Part shown: one piece after another, positions 7,782-17,154 of the stretch
Position numbering within the stretch: the stretch's first letter is position 1
How the letters are laid out: each line of letters starts with the position of its first letter
NCBI GenBank assembly: GCA_017303905.1
Contig: JAFLBH010000002.1
Span: 124,001 to 188,000, forward strand
Direction of reading: 5' to 3'
DNA: 64,000 nt
Source of the DNA: Bacteroidota bacterium
Lineage (GTDB): Bacteria; Bacteroidota; Bacteroidia; B-17B0; Aurantibacillaceae
Position numbers and translations under genes: made by a program
The notes under the pieces: model-generated
The model's database searches: none
What the model was told of the DNA's origin: nothing
The model's input: the letters and a program-made list of their open reading frames with translations, nothing else

Positions 7782-8771
7782 ATGTTCACTATAGATACAC
7801 ACACACACATTATTCCGAAGAACATTCCTGATTTTTCTAAAAAGTTCGGTTACGGTGAATTTATCATGCTCGACCATCACGAAAAAGGTAAAGCATGGAT
7901 GATGCAAGGCTCGAAGCGTTTCCGTGAAATATTAGAGAATTGTTGGAGTCCGGAGGTACGTATTCAGGAAATGGCACAACACCACGCAGACATGCAGGTG
8001 ATATGTACGATTCCCGTAATGTTTAGTTATTGGGCAAAACCCGAACACGGATTAGAGATTAGTCAGTTTTTAAATGATGATATTGCTTCAACTTTCAAAA
8101 AATACCCGGATAAATTTGTTGGATTAGCCACTGTGCCATTACAAGATACGAAGCTCGCCATTAAGGAATTAGAGCGTTGCATGAAAATGGGATATAAAGG
8201 AGTTCAGATAGGAAGTAATGTCAATAATAAAAACCTGAATGAACCGGAGATTATAGAATTCTTTGCAGCTTGCGAAAGTTTAAATGCCGCTATTCTCGTT
8301 CATCCATGGCAAATGATGGGACAAGAACATATGGCAAAATATTGGTTGCCGTGGTTGGTTGGTATGCCGGCAGAAATCAGTCGCGCGATATGCAGTATGA
8401 TTTTCGGCGGTGTATTTGAAAAGCATCCAAAATTAAAAGTATGTTTCGCGCATGGCGGTGGAAGTTTTCTTCCAACCATCAGCAGAATTGAACACGGTTG
8501 GGAATGCCGCCCTGATTTAGTAGCCATTGATAATCAAGAAAATCCTAAGAAATATTTAGGTCAATTTTGGGTTGACTCACACGTTTGTGATCATAAGATG
8601 CTGCAATATGTGATTGATTTAGTGGGCGCAGATAAAGTAATGCAAGGTTCTGATTATCCATTTCCATTGGGAGAAGCAGTGCCGGGTGAATTGGTACGCT
8701 CTGCCCCATTGAGTGATAATGATAAAAAGATGATTTTAGGAGATGCCGCTAAAGCCTGGTTAGGACTCTAG
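7782..8771 (+). CDS. acmsD: 2-amino-3-carboxymuconate-6-semialdehyde decarboxylase
   Basis: A 329-residue amidohydrolase-superfamily decarboxylase matching ACMSD over its full length. The metal and active-site residues are visible: DTHTHIIP with H7 and H9, LVHPWQMMG with H174, FAHGGGS with H224, and GSDYPFPLGE with D291. ACMSD converts 2-amino-3-carboxymuconate semialdehyde to aminomuconate semialdehyde, diverting the kynurenine or nitrobenzoate/hydroxyanthranilate route away from quinolinate. No other kynurenine-pathway gene is in the window. It follows rsmD by 25 nt on the same strand and is convergent, 2 nt from its neighbour's stop, with the T9SS protein at 8774. Confidence 0.9.
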   Translation: MFTIDTHTHIIPKNIPDFSKKFGYGEFIMLDHHEKGKAWMMQGSKRFREILENCWSPEVRIQEMAQHHADMQVICTIPVMFSYWAKPEHGLEISQFLNDDIASTFKKYPDKFVGLATVPLQDTKLAIKELERCMKMGYKGVQIGSNVNNKNLNEPEIIEFFAACESLNAAILVHPWQMMGQEHMAKYWLPWLVGMPAEISRAICSMIFGGVFEKHPKLKVCFAHGGGSFLPTISRIEHGWECRPDLVAIDNQENPKKYLGQFWVDSHVCDHKMLQYVIDLVGADKVMQGSDYPFPLGEAVPGELVRSAPLSDNDKKMILGDAAKAWLGL

Positions 8772-8773
8772 AA

Positions 8774-11692
8774 TTACTTAAACACACTGATGAATCCTTT
8801 ATCACTTTTGGTTTCTCCTGTACATTCTGATTTATAATTTACAACGTAATAATAAGAGCCGTCATTTAAATTATCCGGACACCAGGTTTCGGTGATTTTA
8901 TCTGTTTTGTATTTTTCTCTTCCCCAGCGATCGTACACAATAAATTCAACTTGTTCCAAACGGTAATTGATGAAATGAATGCAATCGTTCGTACCATCAC
9001 TATTTGGTGTTATGACATTTGGAAAACGATCCGAAAATTTCTTCTCACTAATTTTCACTTCTATATCATCGCTTGTATTACATCCGCCATTATTTATAGT
9101 AAGCACATAAGTACCGGGTTGTGTAACTAAAATATTTGGAGTGGTTTGTCCAGTACTCCAACTGTAAGTTACCGCGCTTATATTGGATTGAATGAGTAAT
9201 TTATCGTTGATACATTTCGTGAGTGGATCACCCAAATCAAATTCTGTTGGATTAATAATGCTTACAAGACTTTTAATACTGTCGTGTTTGTTACAAGTAT
9301 TAGTATCGGAAACGACTAAAAGTACATTGTAGTTACCCAGGTTTGTATAGGTTTGTGTTTCCGTAGTATTGGTACTGGTGTTTCCGTTGCCAAAATCCCA
9401 ATAGGTTGTTCCCGTATTGGTTGTACTCACAAAATTGGCTGTAAAAGGCGGACAACCCATAATTGTTGAACCATAGGATGAACCTGCATTAACAAAAGTT
9501 CCCATATCGATTTTGACAAAGGAATTATCCCAGATGGTTGAGTCGCTACTCTTCACCGGTGAATAAGCATTGGTAGTTGTTGGAATTCCGCCATTATTAC
9601 AGATAGCGTGATAAAGCACACCACGGTTATCGAAATGATTTATACCACCATCTGAATGCTCACCGTATTGACCAATGGCGAACCATCCCGGATTTTTACC
9701 GCCAAAGAAACTTCCAAATTTTAAGGAAGCACAATTAGGTGAAAAAACTGCAAAATATAAATCGTTCTCACTTCCACCGTAAGCAGGTTGCAATGCGTTA
9801 GGTGTTGTTGGAAATGAATTTGGACCCGAACCTGCGATGTAAATATTTTGACAACTATCCACTTTAAAAGCACTATAGGCTAAATTAGGCGTAATAGTTT
9901 GGAAAGGTGTGGATACATAATATCCAAACTTTGTTTTAAAGAATAAGGAACTTAGTGAAGAATTTATTTTATGAATGGTATTAAAACCATTCGCATTACT
10001 ATAGGTTCCGGCTGTTGGAATGAATTGTGAAGGTGTACCTGTATGTCCGCAGATATATACATCATTATTCATATCTAAATCCATAAAAGCTAAGATGTCA
10101 TGACCTTGAACCCCTAAATAAGTAGACGCAATAATTGAATTGGCAGTTGAATTGACATGTGTAATATAAAAATCAGAAAAAACCGCCAAGCCTGCCTTTG
10201 TTGTTTGCAGTGCGCCCGGAGTAACCGGAAAATCAGTACTGGAAGTTGTGCCTGCCAAATAAAATCCACCGGTTCCATCAAAACGAACGGATTTACCACT
10301 CTCGCTGGAACTACCACCCAGATAGGTGCTCCAAACCAAATTAGATAAATTGGGACTTAGCTTAAAAAATACTGCATCCGCGAATCCTTTTTTGACATTA
10401 GAGATAACTCCGGGAGTTGTAGGGAAGTTTGCAGACGAGGAAGCTGTATAAACATATACATTTCCTAAATTATCATTTTGCATCTCGGCTTCGCAACGGT
10501 AATCTACACCACCCAAGGAAAAATTATCTACTGATTCGCTATTAGAGCCGCCAATATATGTAGAGCCTATTAAAGTTGAACCTGTCATATCAAGTTTTGT
10601 TATGGCTAAGTCGTATGCACCATTATAGGTTGTATCATATCCTGATACACTACACGGATAATTACTTGATTGGGTTTTAATGAGTAATGTAATCTCATTG
10701 TTTTTAATATTTAAATCTAATGGTAACTCTAAAGAATCGCCGCCAATATAAGTTGAAAATAATTTTGAAGAGCCGTTACTGTTATAAACGCTTAATACGG
10801 CATCCCAATATCCGGCAAAATTTACCTGAAAAGCGCCCGGTGTTACATCATACCCGGTTTCAGCGTAACCGAAGTTATAAATATTACCATTGGCATCATA
10901 GCTACATCCGGAAGCGCCCGCATGAATTTCAGAACCGGAGTAAGAACAAACAACTACAGTTGGATCTATTGTTAAGCTATAATCTTTGTTATATCCGTCA
11001 GGAAACACAAATCCTATTGTTGATTCATTGATTAATTTATATAAGCAACGAACATTGACTTTAAATCCATTAATATTCTGAAATGCAACAGGTGGTTTTT
11101 CAATAATATCACCAACAGATGTCTTAACGATTATTTCTCCATTTACTATTTCAATTTTATCGACATACTTATATTTCAATTTAACTTTTGTAACATCTGC
11201 ATTTGGCTGTACAATAAGGTCGTATTTTAAATTCCTGCCTTCGCTATAAATATTTAGATCTACTCCTTCGTATACATCTTTAAACAATAAATCAGCATAA
11301 GATTTCACCATGCCGGCCCACTTCGCTCTATCTTTGCCTAAAAAGTAATTATAATAATCGTTTTGTTCTCCTTTTTTAATTACTTTGTTCAGACTGCCAC
11401 CAATAAAATTAACTTCATAGTTATGCGCTCTTACATAACCTTCATTGCTGGTTCTTTCAGAATGATTAATGTTTTGGTGTGTATGACCTCTTGCTTTTAA
11501 TAAATCTTCTCCATTATAAATGCAATAGTTAAAGCCTGTTTGATTGGCATAAAATTTTGTTGTTGCAAATTGCGCGCCAAACAAAACCTTGTCAGGCCAT
11601 TGTCCTTTGTTTTCTTTGAATACTATTGCAGGCTTAGCTGCATTTAGTAAAAAACCTATTAACAGAATACTAAAAGTAAATAGCCGTTTCAT
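8774..11692 (-). CDS. T9SS type B surface protein with DUF7948-like, SBBP and PKD domains
   Basis: A 972-residue secreted protein. The signal peptide is MKRLFTFSILLIGFLLNAA. Residues ~20-240 (FKENKGQWPDKVLFGAQF and on) match the DUF7948 N-terminal domain; ~250-690 contain repeated STYIGG/STYLGG blades of SBBP-type beta-propeller repeats; ~750-810 hold a PKD-like domain with YWDFGNGNTS; and the last ~90 residues (VITPNSDGTNDCIHF, VYDRWGREKYK) are the gliding-motility-associated C-terminal domain, the type B sorting signal of T9SS. The protein is therefore probably exported to the cell surface or medium. Its ligand or function is unknown. It is monocistronic on the minus strand. Confidence 0.85.
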   Translation of the reverse strand: MKRLFTFSILLIGFLLNAAKPAIVFKENKGQWPDKVLFGAQFATTKFYANQTGFNYCIYNGEDLLKARGHTHQNINHSERTSNEGYVRAHNYEVNFIGGSLNKVIKKGEQNDYYNYFLGKDRAKWAGMVKSYADLLFKDVYEGVDLNIYSEGRNLKYDLIVQPNADVTKVKLKYKYVDKIEIVNGEIIVKTSVGDIIEKPPVAFQNINGFKVNVRCLYKLINESTIGFVFPDGYNKDYSLTIDPTVVVCSYSGSEIHAGASGCSYDANGNIYNFGYAETGYDVTPGAFQVNFAGYWDAVLSVYNSNGSSKLFSTYIGGDSLELPLDLNIKNNEITLLIKTQSSNYPCSVSGYDTTYNGAYDLAITKLDMTGSTLIGSTYIGGSNSESVDNFSLGGVDYRCEAEMQNDNLGNVYVYTASSSANFPTTPGVISNVKKGFADAVFFKLSPNLSNLVWSTYLGGSSSESGKSVRFDGTGGFYLAGTTSSTDFPVTPGALQTTKAGLAVFSDFYITHVNSTANSIIASTYLGVQGHDILAFMDLDMNNDVYICGHTGTPSQFIPTAGTYSNANGFNTIHKINSSLSSLFFKTKFGYYVSTPFQTITPNLAYSAFKVDSCQNIYIAGSGPNSFPTTPNALQPAYGGSENDLYFAVFSPNCASLKFGSFFGGKNPGWFAIGQYGEHSDGGINHFDNRGVLYHAICNNGGIPTTTNAYSPVKSSDSTIWDNSFVKIDMGTFVNAGSSYGSTIMGCPPFTANFVSTTNTGTTYWDFGNGNTSTNTTETQTYTNLGNYNVLLVVSDTNTCNKHDSIKSLVSIINPTEFDLGDPLTKCINDKLLIQSNISAVTYSWSTGQTTPNILVTQPGTYVLTINNGGCNTSDDIEVKISEKKFSDRFPNVITPNSDGTNDCIHFINYRLEQVEFIVYDRWGREKYKTDKITETWCPDNLNDGSYYYVVNYKSECTGETKSDKGFISVFK

Positions 11693-11795
11693 GCATATAA
11701 AAATAGGATGTTTAAAACGCTATGGCAATGATTTTTATCTTTGTTAAACAGCACTTTATAAGTGGCTAATTTTTCAATATATCTGGCAAATTTTG

Positions 11796-11803
11796 TAAAT
11801 TTG
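11796..11803 (+). promoter_or_regulatory. Candidate -7 element (TAAATTTG) of clpS
   Basis: TAAATTTG fits TAnnTTTG exactly and ends only 4 nt before the clpS ATG at 11808. A start site 4-6 nt downstream would fall on the ATG, giving a leaderless mRNA. The -33 region has TTT rather than TTG at 19-nt spacing. Confidence 0.5.
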
Positions 11804-11807
11804 CACC

Positions 11808-12092
11808 ATGTTAAACAATACCCAAATACAAGAATTAGAACTTGAAGAAGTTGAAACATTAACGGAACCGAATAAGAACCTTATCTTATATAATGATGAT
11901 GTTAATACGTTTGAGTTTGTAACAGAAAGTTTAATTAAAATTTGCCGTCACGATTCCATTCAGGCTGAGCAATGTACTTACTTAGTTCATTTTGCGGGTA
12001 AATGTGCCGTTAAAACTGCTCCGTACATTAAGCTTAAACCCATGTGTGAAGCTTTACTTGAACGTGGTTTAACGGCAAAAATCGAAGATTAA
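11808..12092 (+). CDS. clpS: ATP-dependent Clp protease adaptor ClpS
   Basis: A 94-residue ClpS. The core LILYNDDVNTFEFV (residues ~25-38) carries the Asn-Asp residues that bind N-degron amino termini, and VHFAGKCAVKTA (~64-75) is the conserved second half. The N-terminal ~20 residues are acidic and disordered, the part that engages the ClpAP/ClpCP N-domain. ClpS delivers N-end-rule substrates to the Clp protease. The gene directly precedes an M48 lipoprotein protease with 2 nt between stop and start, so both are probably co-transcribed and translationally coupled. Confidence 0.92.
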   Translation: MLNNTQIQELELEEVETLTEPNKNLILYNDDVNTFEFVTESLIKICRHDSIQAEQCTYLVHFAGKCAVKTAPYIKLKPMCEALLERGLTAKIED

Positions 12093-12094
12093 TT

Positions 12095-12898
12095 ATGAGG
12101 CGTTTATTATTTATCACTACAGCTGCCATTTTATTTAATGGCTGTCACAAAAATGCGATTACCGGTCGTCGCTCACTTAATTTTATTTCCAACACCGAAA
12201 TGAACGCGATGAGCTTTTCGGAATACGATAAATTTTTAGCAGCTAACAAACCATTACCTGACAATAACCCCAATGTGATTTTGGTAAGAAGTGTCGGTGC
12301 TAAAATTCAAAAATCGGTGGAGAAATATTACGCGGATAAAGGATTAAGCAAACAATTAGATGGTTTTGCCTGGGCGTTTAATGTGGTAGATGATCCAACT
12401 GTAAACGCCTGGTGTATGCCCGGCGGTAAAGTGGTAGTATATACAGGAATTCTTCCGGTTACCCAAGATGAAAAAAGTTTAGCAGTTGTTATGGGGCATG
12501 AAATTGCGCACGCCATTGCTCAACATGGTAACGAACGTATGAGTAATGCCATGATGGTTCAATTTGGTGGCGCTGTATTATCAACTGCCATGCAAACCAA
12601 ACCACAATTAACCCACGATATTTTTATGCAGTCATTTGGGATCACTTCTCAATTGGGTATGCTTTCTTACAGCAGAAGTCACGAAAGTGAAGCGGATAAA
12701 ATGGGGGTTATTTTTGCGGCTATGGCAGGATATGACCCTCGGGCTGCCATTACGTTTTGGGAAAGAATGTCGCAAACAGGTGGAGAGAAGCCACCGCAGT
12801 TACTCAGTACACATCCAAGTGATGAAACCCGCGTGAATGATTTAAAAGGTTACATGAAAGACGCGCTTCCTTACTACGAAGCAACATTAAAAAGATAA
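12095..12898 (+). CDS. M48 family metalloprotease lipoprotein (LoiP/BepA/Oma1-like)
   Basis: A 267-residue membrane-anchored Zn protease. The signal ends in lipobox FNGC (Cys16), so it should be a lipoprotein. The zinc site HEIAH is at residues 135-139 (MGHEIAHAIAQHG) and the third ligand is in SHESEADKMG near 197. The C-terminal STHPSDETRV is conserved in this family. LoiP/BepA/Oma1-type enzymes carry out quality control of envelope proteins; the substrate here is unknown. Coupled to clpS (2-nt gap) and followed by a strong terminator. Confidence 0.88.
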   Translation: MRRLLFITTAAILFNGCHKNAITGRRSLNFISNTEMNAMSFSEYDKFLAANKPLPDNNPNVILVRSVGAKIQKSVEKYYADKGLSKQLDGFAWAFNVVDDPTVNAWCMPGGKVVVYTGILPVTQDEKSLAVVMGHEIAHAIAQHGNERMSNAMMVQFGGAVLSTAMQTKPQLTHDIFMQSFGITSQLGMLSYSRSHESEADKMGVIFAAMAGYDPRAAITFWERMSQTGGEKPPQLLSTHPSDETRVNDLKGYMKDALPYYEATLKR

Positions 12899-12903
12899 AT
12901 AAG

Positions 12904-12931
12904 AAAAGGCGGGAAATAATTCCCGCCTTTT
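12904..12931. terminator. Rho-independent terminator after clpS-M48 operon
   Basis: Perfect 12-bp stem AAAAGGCGGGAA (12904-12915) with TTCCCGCCTTTT (12920-12931) and a 4-nt ATAA loop, followed by further T residues. It is A-rich on the left arm and T-rich on the right, so it could serve both strands, ending the plus-strand operon and the convergent gene at 12989. Confidence 0.88.
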
Positions 12932-12988
12932 CTTTTAACCATCTATCTGTCCCATCAGATATTTACTTACAATTTTTAGTATAACGTT

Positions 12989-15900
12989 TTATTTAATCAA
13001 AGTTACATGGCCCGTTAAGTCGTGATTTTTACTGAACACATCTTCTACTTGTGCTTTCCATACATACACATCGTTCTTTATTGGCTCATCACTTCCTCTT
13101 ACAGTTCCATCCCAGGCCTGATTAATATCGTCGGTTTCAAAAATCACTCTGCCCCATCTGTCAAAAATCCACATTTTAAATTTGTTGATACCAACGCCTT
13201 TTGCCATAAAGCCATCGTTTAATCCATCTGAGTTAGGGGTAAACGCATTCGGTACCCAAATTACAAAGGCAGGTTTAATGCTCACGGGCTGACTAATGGT
13301 GTCTTTACATCCATAATTATTTACAACAATTTGTGTAATGTAAACCGTCATAGGATTATCGGTGTCAAAGGTGTGAGTGAAGTTTTGTTGGTTGTAAGAA
13401 GTTCCGTTACTGAAAGTATAACTTACGCTTGAAGCACCCATTGAGGTATTGGTTACTTCAATCATTGGTTGATTCATATCCACTTCATTTGGTAAAACTA
13501 CAAACTCAGCAGTTGGACTTGGATAAACATTAACTAAACTTGGAGAGGTGTACTGACTAATACAGCCACTGTCAGAAACTACTTTTAAGGTTACATTATA
13601 AGTGCCGGTTTCATAACAATGTGTTGGATTTGTGGCGTAACCGGGAATAGAATTATCACCGAACAACCATTGATTGGTTACAATACTTCCGTTAGAGATA
13701 GTTGACATATTAGTGAAGTTCACACATAAGCTCGGACAACCACTCACATTGTTCGCATTAAATTTAGCAATTGGTTTGGCGTTCACATAAACGGATTTCG
13801 ACATTACGTTTACACAACCATACTGACTCTGAACTTCAAGTTTAGCAAGGTAAACACCGTTAGTAGCATAATTATGAATGGGGTTCTGAGAATTATTATC
13901 CACGATATTATCACCGTTAAAATCCCATTGATAACTGGTAATTAATCCATCGCTGCAAGTAGATAAGTTAACAAAATTGCTGTTATCACCTAAACAGGCT
14001 GAATTAACTTTAAAGTTTGCAACCGGATTTCCATGAACGACAACCGGATTAATTTTCTGGCTGTAACAATTGTTATTGCTGATAGCTTGCAATTTGGCTT
14101 GCATCGAACCGAAATTAGGATAAACAAATGTTGGGTTGGCGGTTGAGTCATCCCAGGTATTGTTATTCTCAAAATCCCAACGGTATTTTACGATATTACC
14201 ACTTGCAATGTTACTGATATTGGTAAATTGTGTGGCCTGATTTAAGCAAGTTGTAGTGACAGAAAAATTTACATTTGGAACAGCATGTATTGTTACTGTT
14301 TGCGTAGCACTTGAAACACAATTGTTATTGGATGTTGCGGTTAATGTAGCGACATAGGTTCCAATATTACTGTAAACAATAGCGGGATTATTTTGAAAAG
14401 TACCGCTACCGTTTCCAAAAGCCCACTGATAAGAGGAGATTTGTCCGCTGCTAATGGTACTATTATTTGTAAACTGCGTTGCAGTACCCTGACAAGCGTT
14501 ATTTACCGCAAAAGAAACATTCGGTAGCGGATTAACATTAATCACATTGGTGTATGTTGCCACACAATTATTATTTGTAATGGCAGTTAAGCTTACCACA
14601 TGGGTTCCGGAAGCAGGATAAATAAATGTAGGATTTTGAGAAGTGCTGTCGGCATTACTGTCGCCATTCAAATCCCATAACCAATTTACAATAGAGCCAC
14701 TGCTAACTCCGGATGTATTATTAAACTGAGTTGCATTTCCCTGACAAACTGAAGCCGCATTAAAACTAACATTTGGATTTGGGAATACAGAAACCAAGGT
14801 CGTTCCACTTGATACGCAGTTATTGTTAGAAGTGGCAGTTAAGGTTACCACATAATTTCCGGGAGCCGAATAAATAACCTGAGGAGAAGTTTGGTTTGTA
14901 TTCGTATTGTTACCAAAGTTCCAGTTGTAACTTGTAATCGTATTATTATTACCAATACTACTTGTGTTGGTGAAATTAGTTACTGAATTATGGCATGCAT
15001 TATTCCCGCTGATATTAATTAATGGTAAGGGATGAACAGTTAATGTGGTAGAATAAGAATTAATGCAGTTGGCATTACTTGATGCATTTAAAATTACTGT
15101 GTAAGTTCCGGCATTAGCATAAGTATGCGAAATATTGGGTGTGTTGTAGTCGATAATTCCATTTCCATCTACATCCCACATCCAACTAGTAATGGCGCCT
15201 CCGCTTATTGAACTGCTATTATTAAATACGGTTGGAGCATTCAAACAACCGTTTGCCGCTGTAAAGTTTACATTTGGTTTAGCATTCACGGTTACTACAG
15301 ATGTTGTTGTTGCCACACAACCTTGATTACTGGTGATTGTTAAACTTACGGTGTATGTACCCGCGTTGGCATATATATGTGTTGGGTTTTGTAAAAACGA
15401 ACCGGGTGTATTATCACCAAAGTTCCAACTCCATTGATTTATATTGCCTTGCTGAATGGTACTGTTGTCGTTAAACATAACAGGCGCGCCCTGACAAATA
15501 TTTGAATAGGAAAATGCTGCTGTTGGAGGCGGATTTACATTCACTAAATTAACAACGGTATCCTTACAACCTTTACTGGAAGTCACAATTAATGAAACTA
15601 AATAAGAACCGGCATTTGCATAAGTATGACTTGGATTCTGTAAAGTAGATGTAAAACCATCACCGAAATTCCATTGGTACTGTGTAAGGTTACCGGATGA
15701 CATGCTGGAATTATTATTAAAGTTGACAGTTAAGCCGCAACCATTATTCGCGCCGGTATTAAAATTGGCCACAGGTTTTGGAAAGTTATGTAAAGGATAA
15801 TAGAAAATAGGGCCGGTACATCCTGTCATTAAGGTTGTTTGCACAGAGTACATGCCGGGGTTGGAAACATTCACGCATTGGTTGGTATTTCCGTTAATAT

Positions 15901-16837
15901 TTCCACCACTCCATACATACGATAAAAAACCTGGAGGGGCGCAAATATTTTTTGTTGAACCTACACAAATTGTATCCTGTGTAGTTTGTTGAAATGAAAC
16001 ACATGAACCGTCTATATAAGCATAACCATAATGTCCACCTAAAGAACAATCAAACGCTGAGAAACGAATGGTTACGCTTTGTCCGATATAGGTAGTTAAA
16101 TCAACTACAACATTGGTCCAAGGTTTATAAACTACACCGGCACAGTTTGGTGAGTTTTGAAATCCTGCAATATTTTGTCCGGCTGCTACATTATAATAGG
16201 TACAAGGAATAGCAACGCCTAATGAATCGAACATTTCAATTCTAAAAGCAGGTTGTTGGTTAACTGTATGTCCGGGATCTTGAAAAACCACAGCATATTT
16301 ATAGGTGAAGTTGGCATTTGCGGCCGATACAAAGAATTTTTGTTCTAAGCGATCGGCTACGGCACCTGTACCATTATTTCCTAAACGAACAGAAAAATTA
16401 CCGCCCGGACAAACAACAGGAAATCCGCCGCAGGGATCAACACCGTTACCTGTCATAATGGTTTGTGCACCACCGGCAGTTGGACAACATCCGGCTGCAT
16501 TAAATAAAGGATGAAAACCTGTAGTGGTAGTCCAACCATTTAATGTACCGGATTCGAAATCAACATTGGTACATGCCTGTTGAATAATAGGTGAATTAGG
16601 CGTTTGTTTTTGTTCAGGAAAGTAGGTTTCATGAATGTAGTGTCTTTCATGAGCTTTAATAAACTCCGTAACACTACCGGGTGGAAGGTTTAGGGTAGTA
16701 TTGGCATAATTAAGCCAATAATTTTTATCAAAATGCTGCAAGCTGTCAATCGTAGAGCTTGAGATTTTGTGTGCCTGACCTGCACTTATGAAGTACAAGG
16801 CAGCCAGCACGGCTGTTAAGTAAATTTTTGCTTTCAT
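12989..16837 (-). CDS. T9SS type B surface protein with ten PKD repeats
   Basis: A 1282-residue secreted protein. After a signal peptide (MKAKIYLTAVLAALYFISAGQA) and a ~200-residue beta-sandwich region beginning TNVDFESGTLNGW, there are about ten tandem PKD domains of roughly 82 residues between ~355 and ~1185, each with a W-x-F/D-G motif such as YQWNFGDG and the closing H-x-Y-x-x-x-G-x-Y. Several repeats carry an acidic loop like DVDGNGIIDYN, DLNGDSNADS or DFNGDNIVDNN that looks Ca2+-binding. The last ~95 residues (WVPNAFTPNSDGLNDGF, IFDRWGRVIFE) form the type B T9SS sorting domain. It is likely a surface adhesin or filament; no enzyme domain is seen. Confidence 0.88.
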   Translation of the reverse strand: MKAKIYLTAVLAALYFISAGQAHKISSSTIDSLQHFDKNYWLNYANTTLNLPPGSVTEFIKAHERHYIHETYFPEQKQTPNSPIIQQACTNVDFESGTLNGWTTTTGFHPLFNAAGCCPTAGGAQTIMTGNGVDPCGGFPVVCPGGNFSVRLGNNGTGAVADRLEQKFFVSAANANFTYKYAVVFQDPGHTVNQQPAFRIEMFDSLGVAIPCTYYNVAAGQNIAGFQNSPNCAGVVYKPWTNVVVDLTTYIGQSVTIRFSAFDCSLGGHYGYAYIDGSCVSFQQTTQDTICVGSTKNICAPPGFLSYVWSGGNINGNTNQCVNVSNPGMYSVQTTLMTGCTGPIFYYPLHNFPKPVANFNTGANNGCGLTVNFNNNSSMSSGNLTQYQWNFGDGFTSTLQNPSHTYANAGSYLVSLIVTSSKGCKDTVVNLVNVNPPPTAAFSYSNICQGAPVMFNDNSTIQQGNINQWSWNFGDNTPGSFLQNPTHIYANAGTYTVSLTITSNQGCVATTTSVVTVNAKPNVNFTAANGCLNAPTVFNNSSSISGGAITSWMWDVDGNGIIDYNTPNISHTYANAGTYTVILNASSNANCINSYSTTLTVHPLPLINISGNNACHNSVTNFTNTSSIGNNNTITSYNWNFGNNTNTNQTSPQVIYSAPGNYVVTLTATSNNNCVSSGTTLVSVFPNPNVSFNAASVCQGNATQFNNTSGVSSGSIVNWLWDLNGDSNADSTSQNPTFIYPASGTHVVSLTAITNNNCVATYTNVINVNPLPNVSFAVNNACQGTATQFTNNSTISSGQISSYQWAFGNGSGTFQNNPAIVYSNIGTYVATLTATSNNNCVSSATQTVTIHAVPNVNFSVTTTCLNQATQFTNISNIASGNIVKYRWDFENNNTWDDSTANPTFVYPNFGSMQAKLQAISNNNCYSQKINPVVVHGNPVANFKVNSACLGDNSNFVNLSTCSDGLITSYQWDFNGDNIVDNNSQNPIHNYATNGVYLAKLEVQSQYGCVNVMSKSVYVNAKPIAKFNANNVSGCPSLCVNFTNMSTISNGSIVTNQWLFGDNSIPGYATNPTHCYETGTYNVTLKVVSDSGCISQYTSPSLVNVYPSPTAEFVVLPNEVDMNQPMIEVTNTSMGASSVSYTFSNGTSYNQQNFTHTFDTDNPMTVYITQIVVNNYGCKDTISQPVSIKPAFVIWVPNAFTPNSDGLNDGFMAKGVGINKFKMWIFDRWGRVIFETDDINQAWDGTVRGSDEPIKNDVYVWKAQVEDVFSKNHDLTGHVTLIK

Positions 16838-17154
16838 GGCTAATGGGGTTTTGATAGTTTTTTGTTTTCATTTTTGTTGTTGTTTAATTCCGCTTATGCG
16901 GATAGGTTTGTAATTGTTTTTTATTGGGTAGATGTTTTTTTACCAGCCCACGTCAACATGAATGTTCACGGGGGTTTCGGGTATGATTGAGTTTTTGTTA
17001 TCGTATTATACGTAGCTTGTTAAGGGAGGTTCTAAAAACAAGGCTTTAAGTAATCAACCGAAAAATGTTCATTACCACTAAAATGTTTTAAGAAAGTATT
17101 AATGGCAGTTTTGAGATGATGGAATTATCATTATTTTAGCTTAAAATAATATTT
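16838..17154. other. Divergent intergenic region with an imperfect hairpin
   Basis: A 317-nt gap between divergent genes. It holds an imperfect inverted repeat, CCCACGTCAACAT (16947-16959) facing ATGTTCACGGGGG (16962-16974), which would lie in the long 5' leader of the PKD protein if transcribed on the minus strand. The rest is AT-rich with no RNA gene or small ORF that I can support. Confidence 0.4.

Noticed and set aside
13000..15800. Regularly spaced similar DNA blocks that could suggest a repeat or CRISPR array
   Set aside because: They are ~245-nt coding repeats of PKD domains with diverged sequence, not identical short repeats with spacers.
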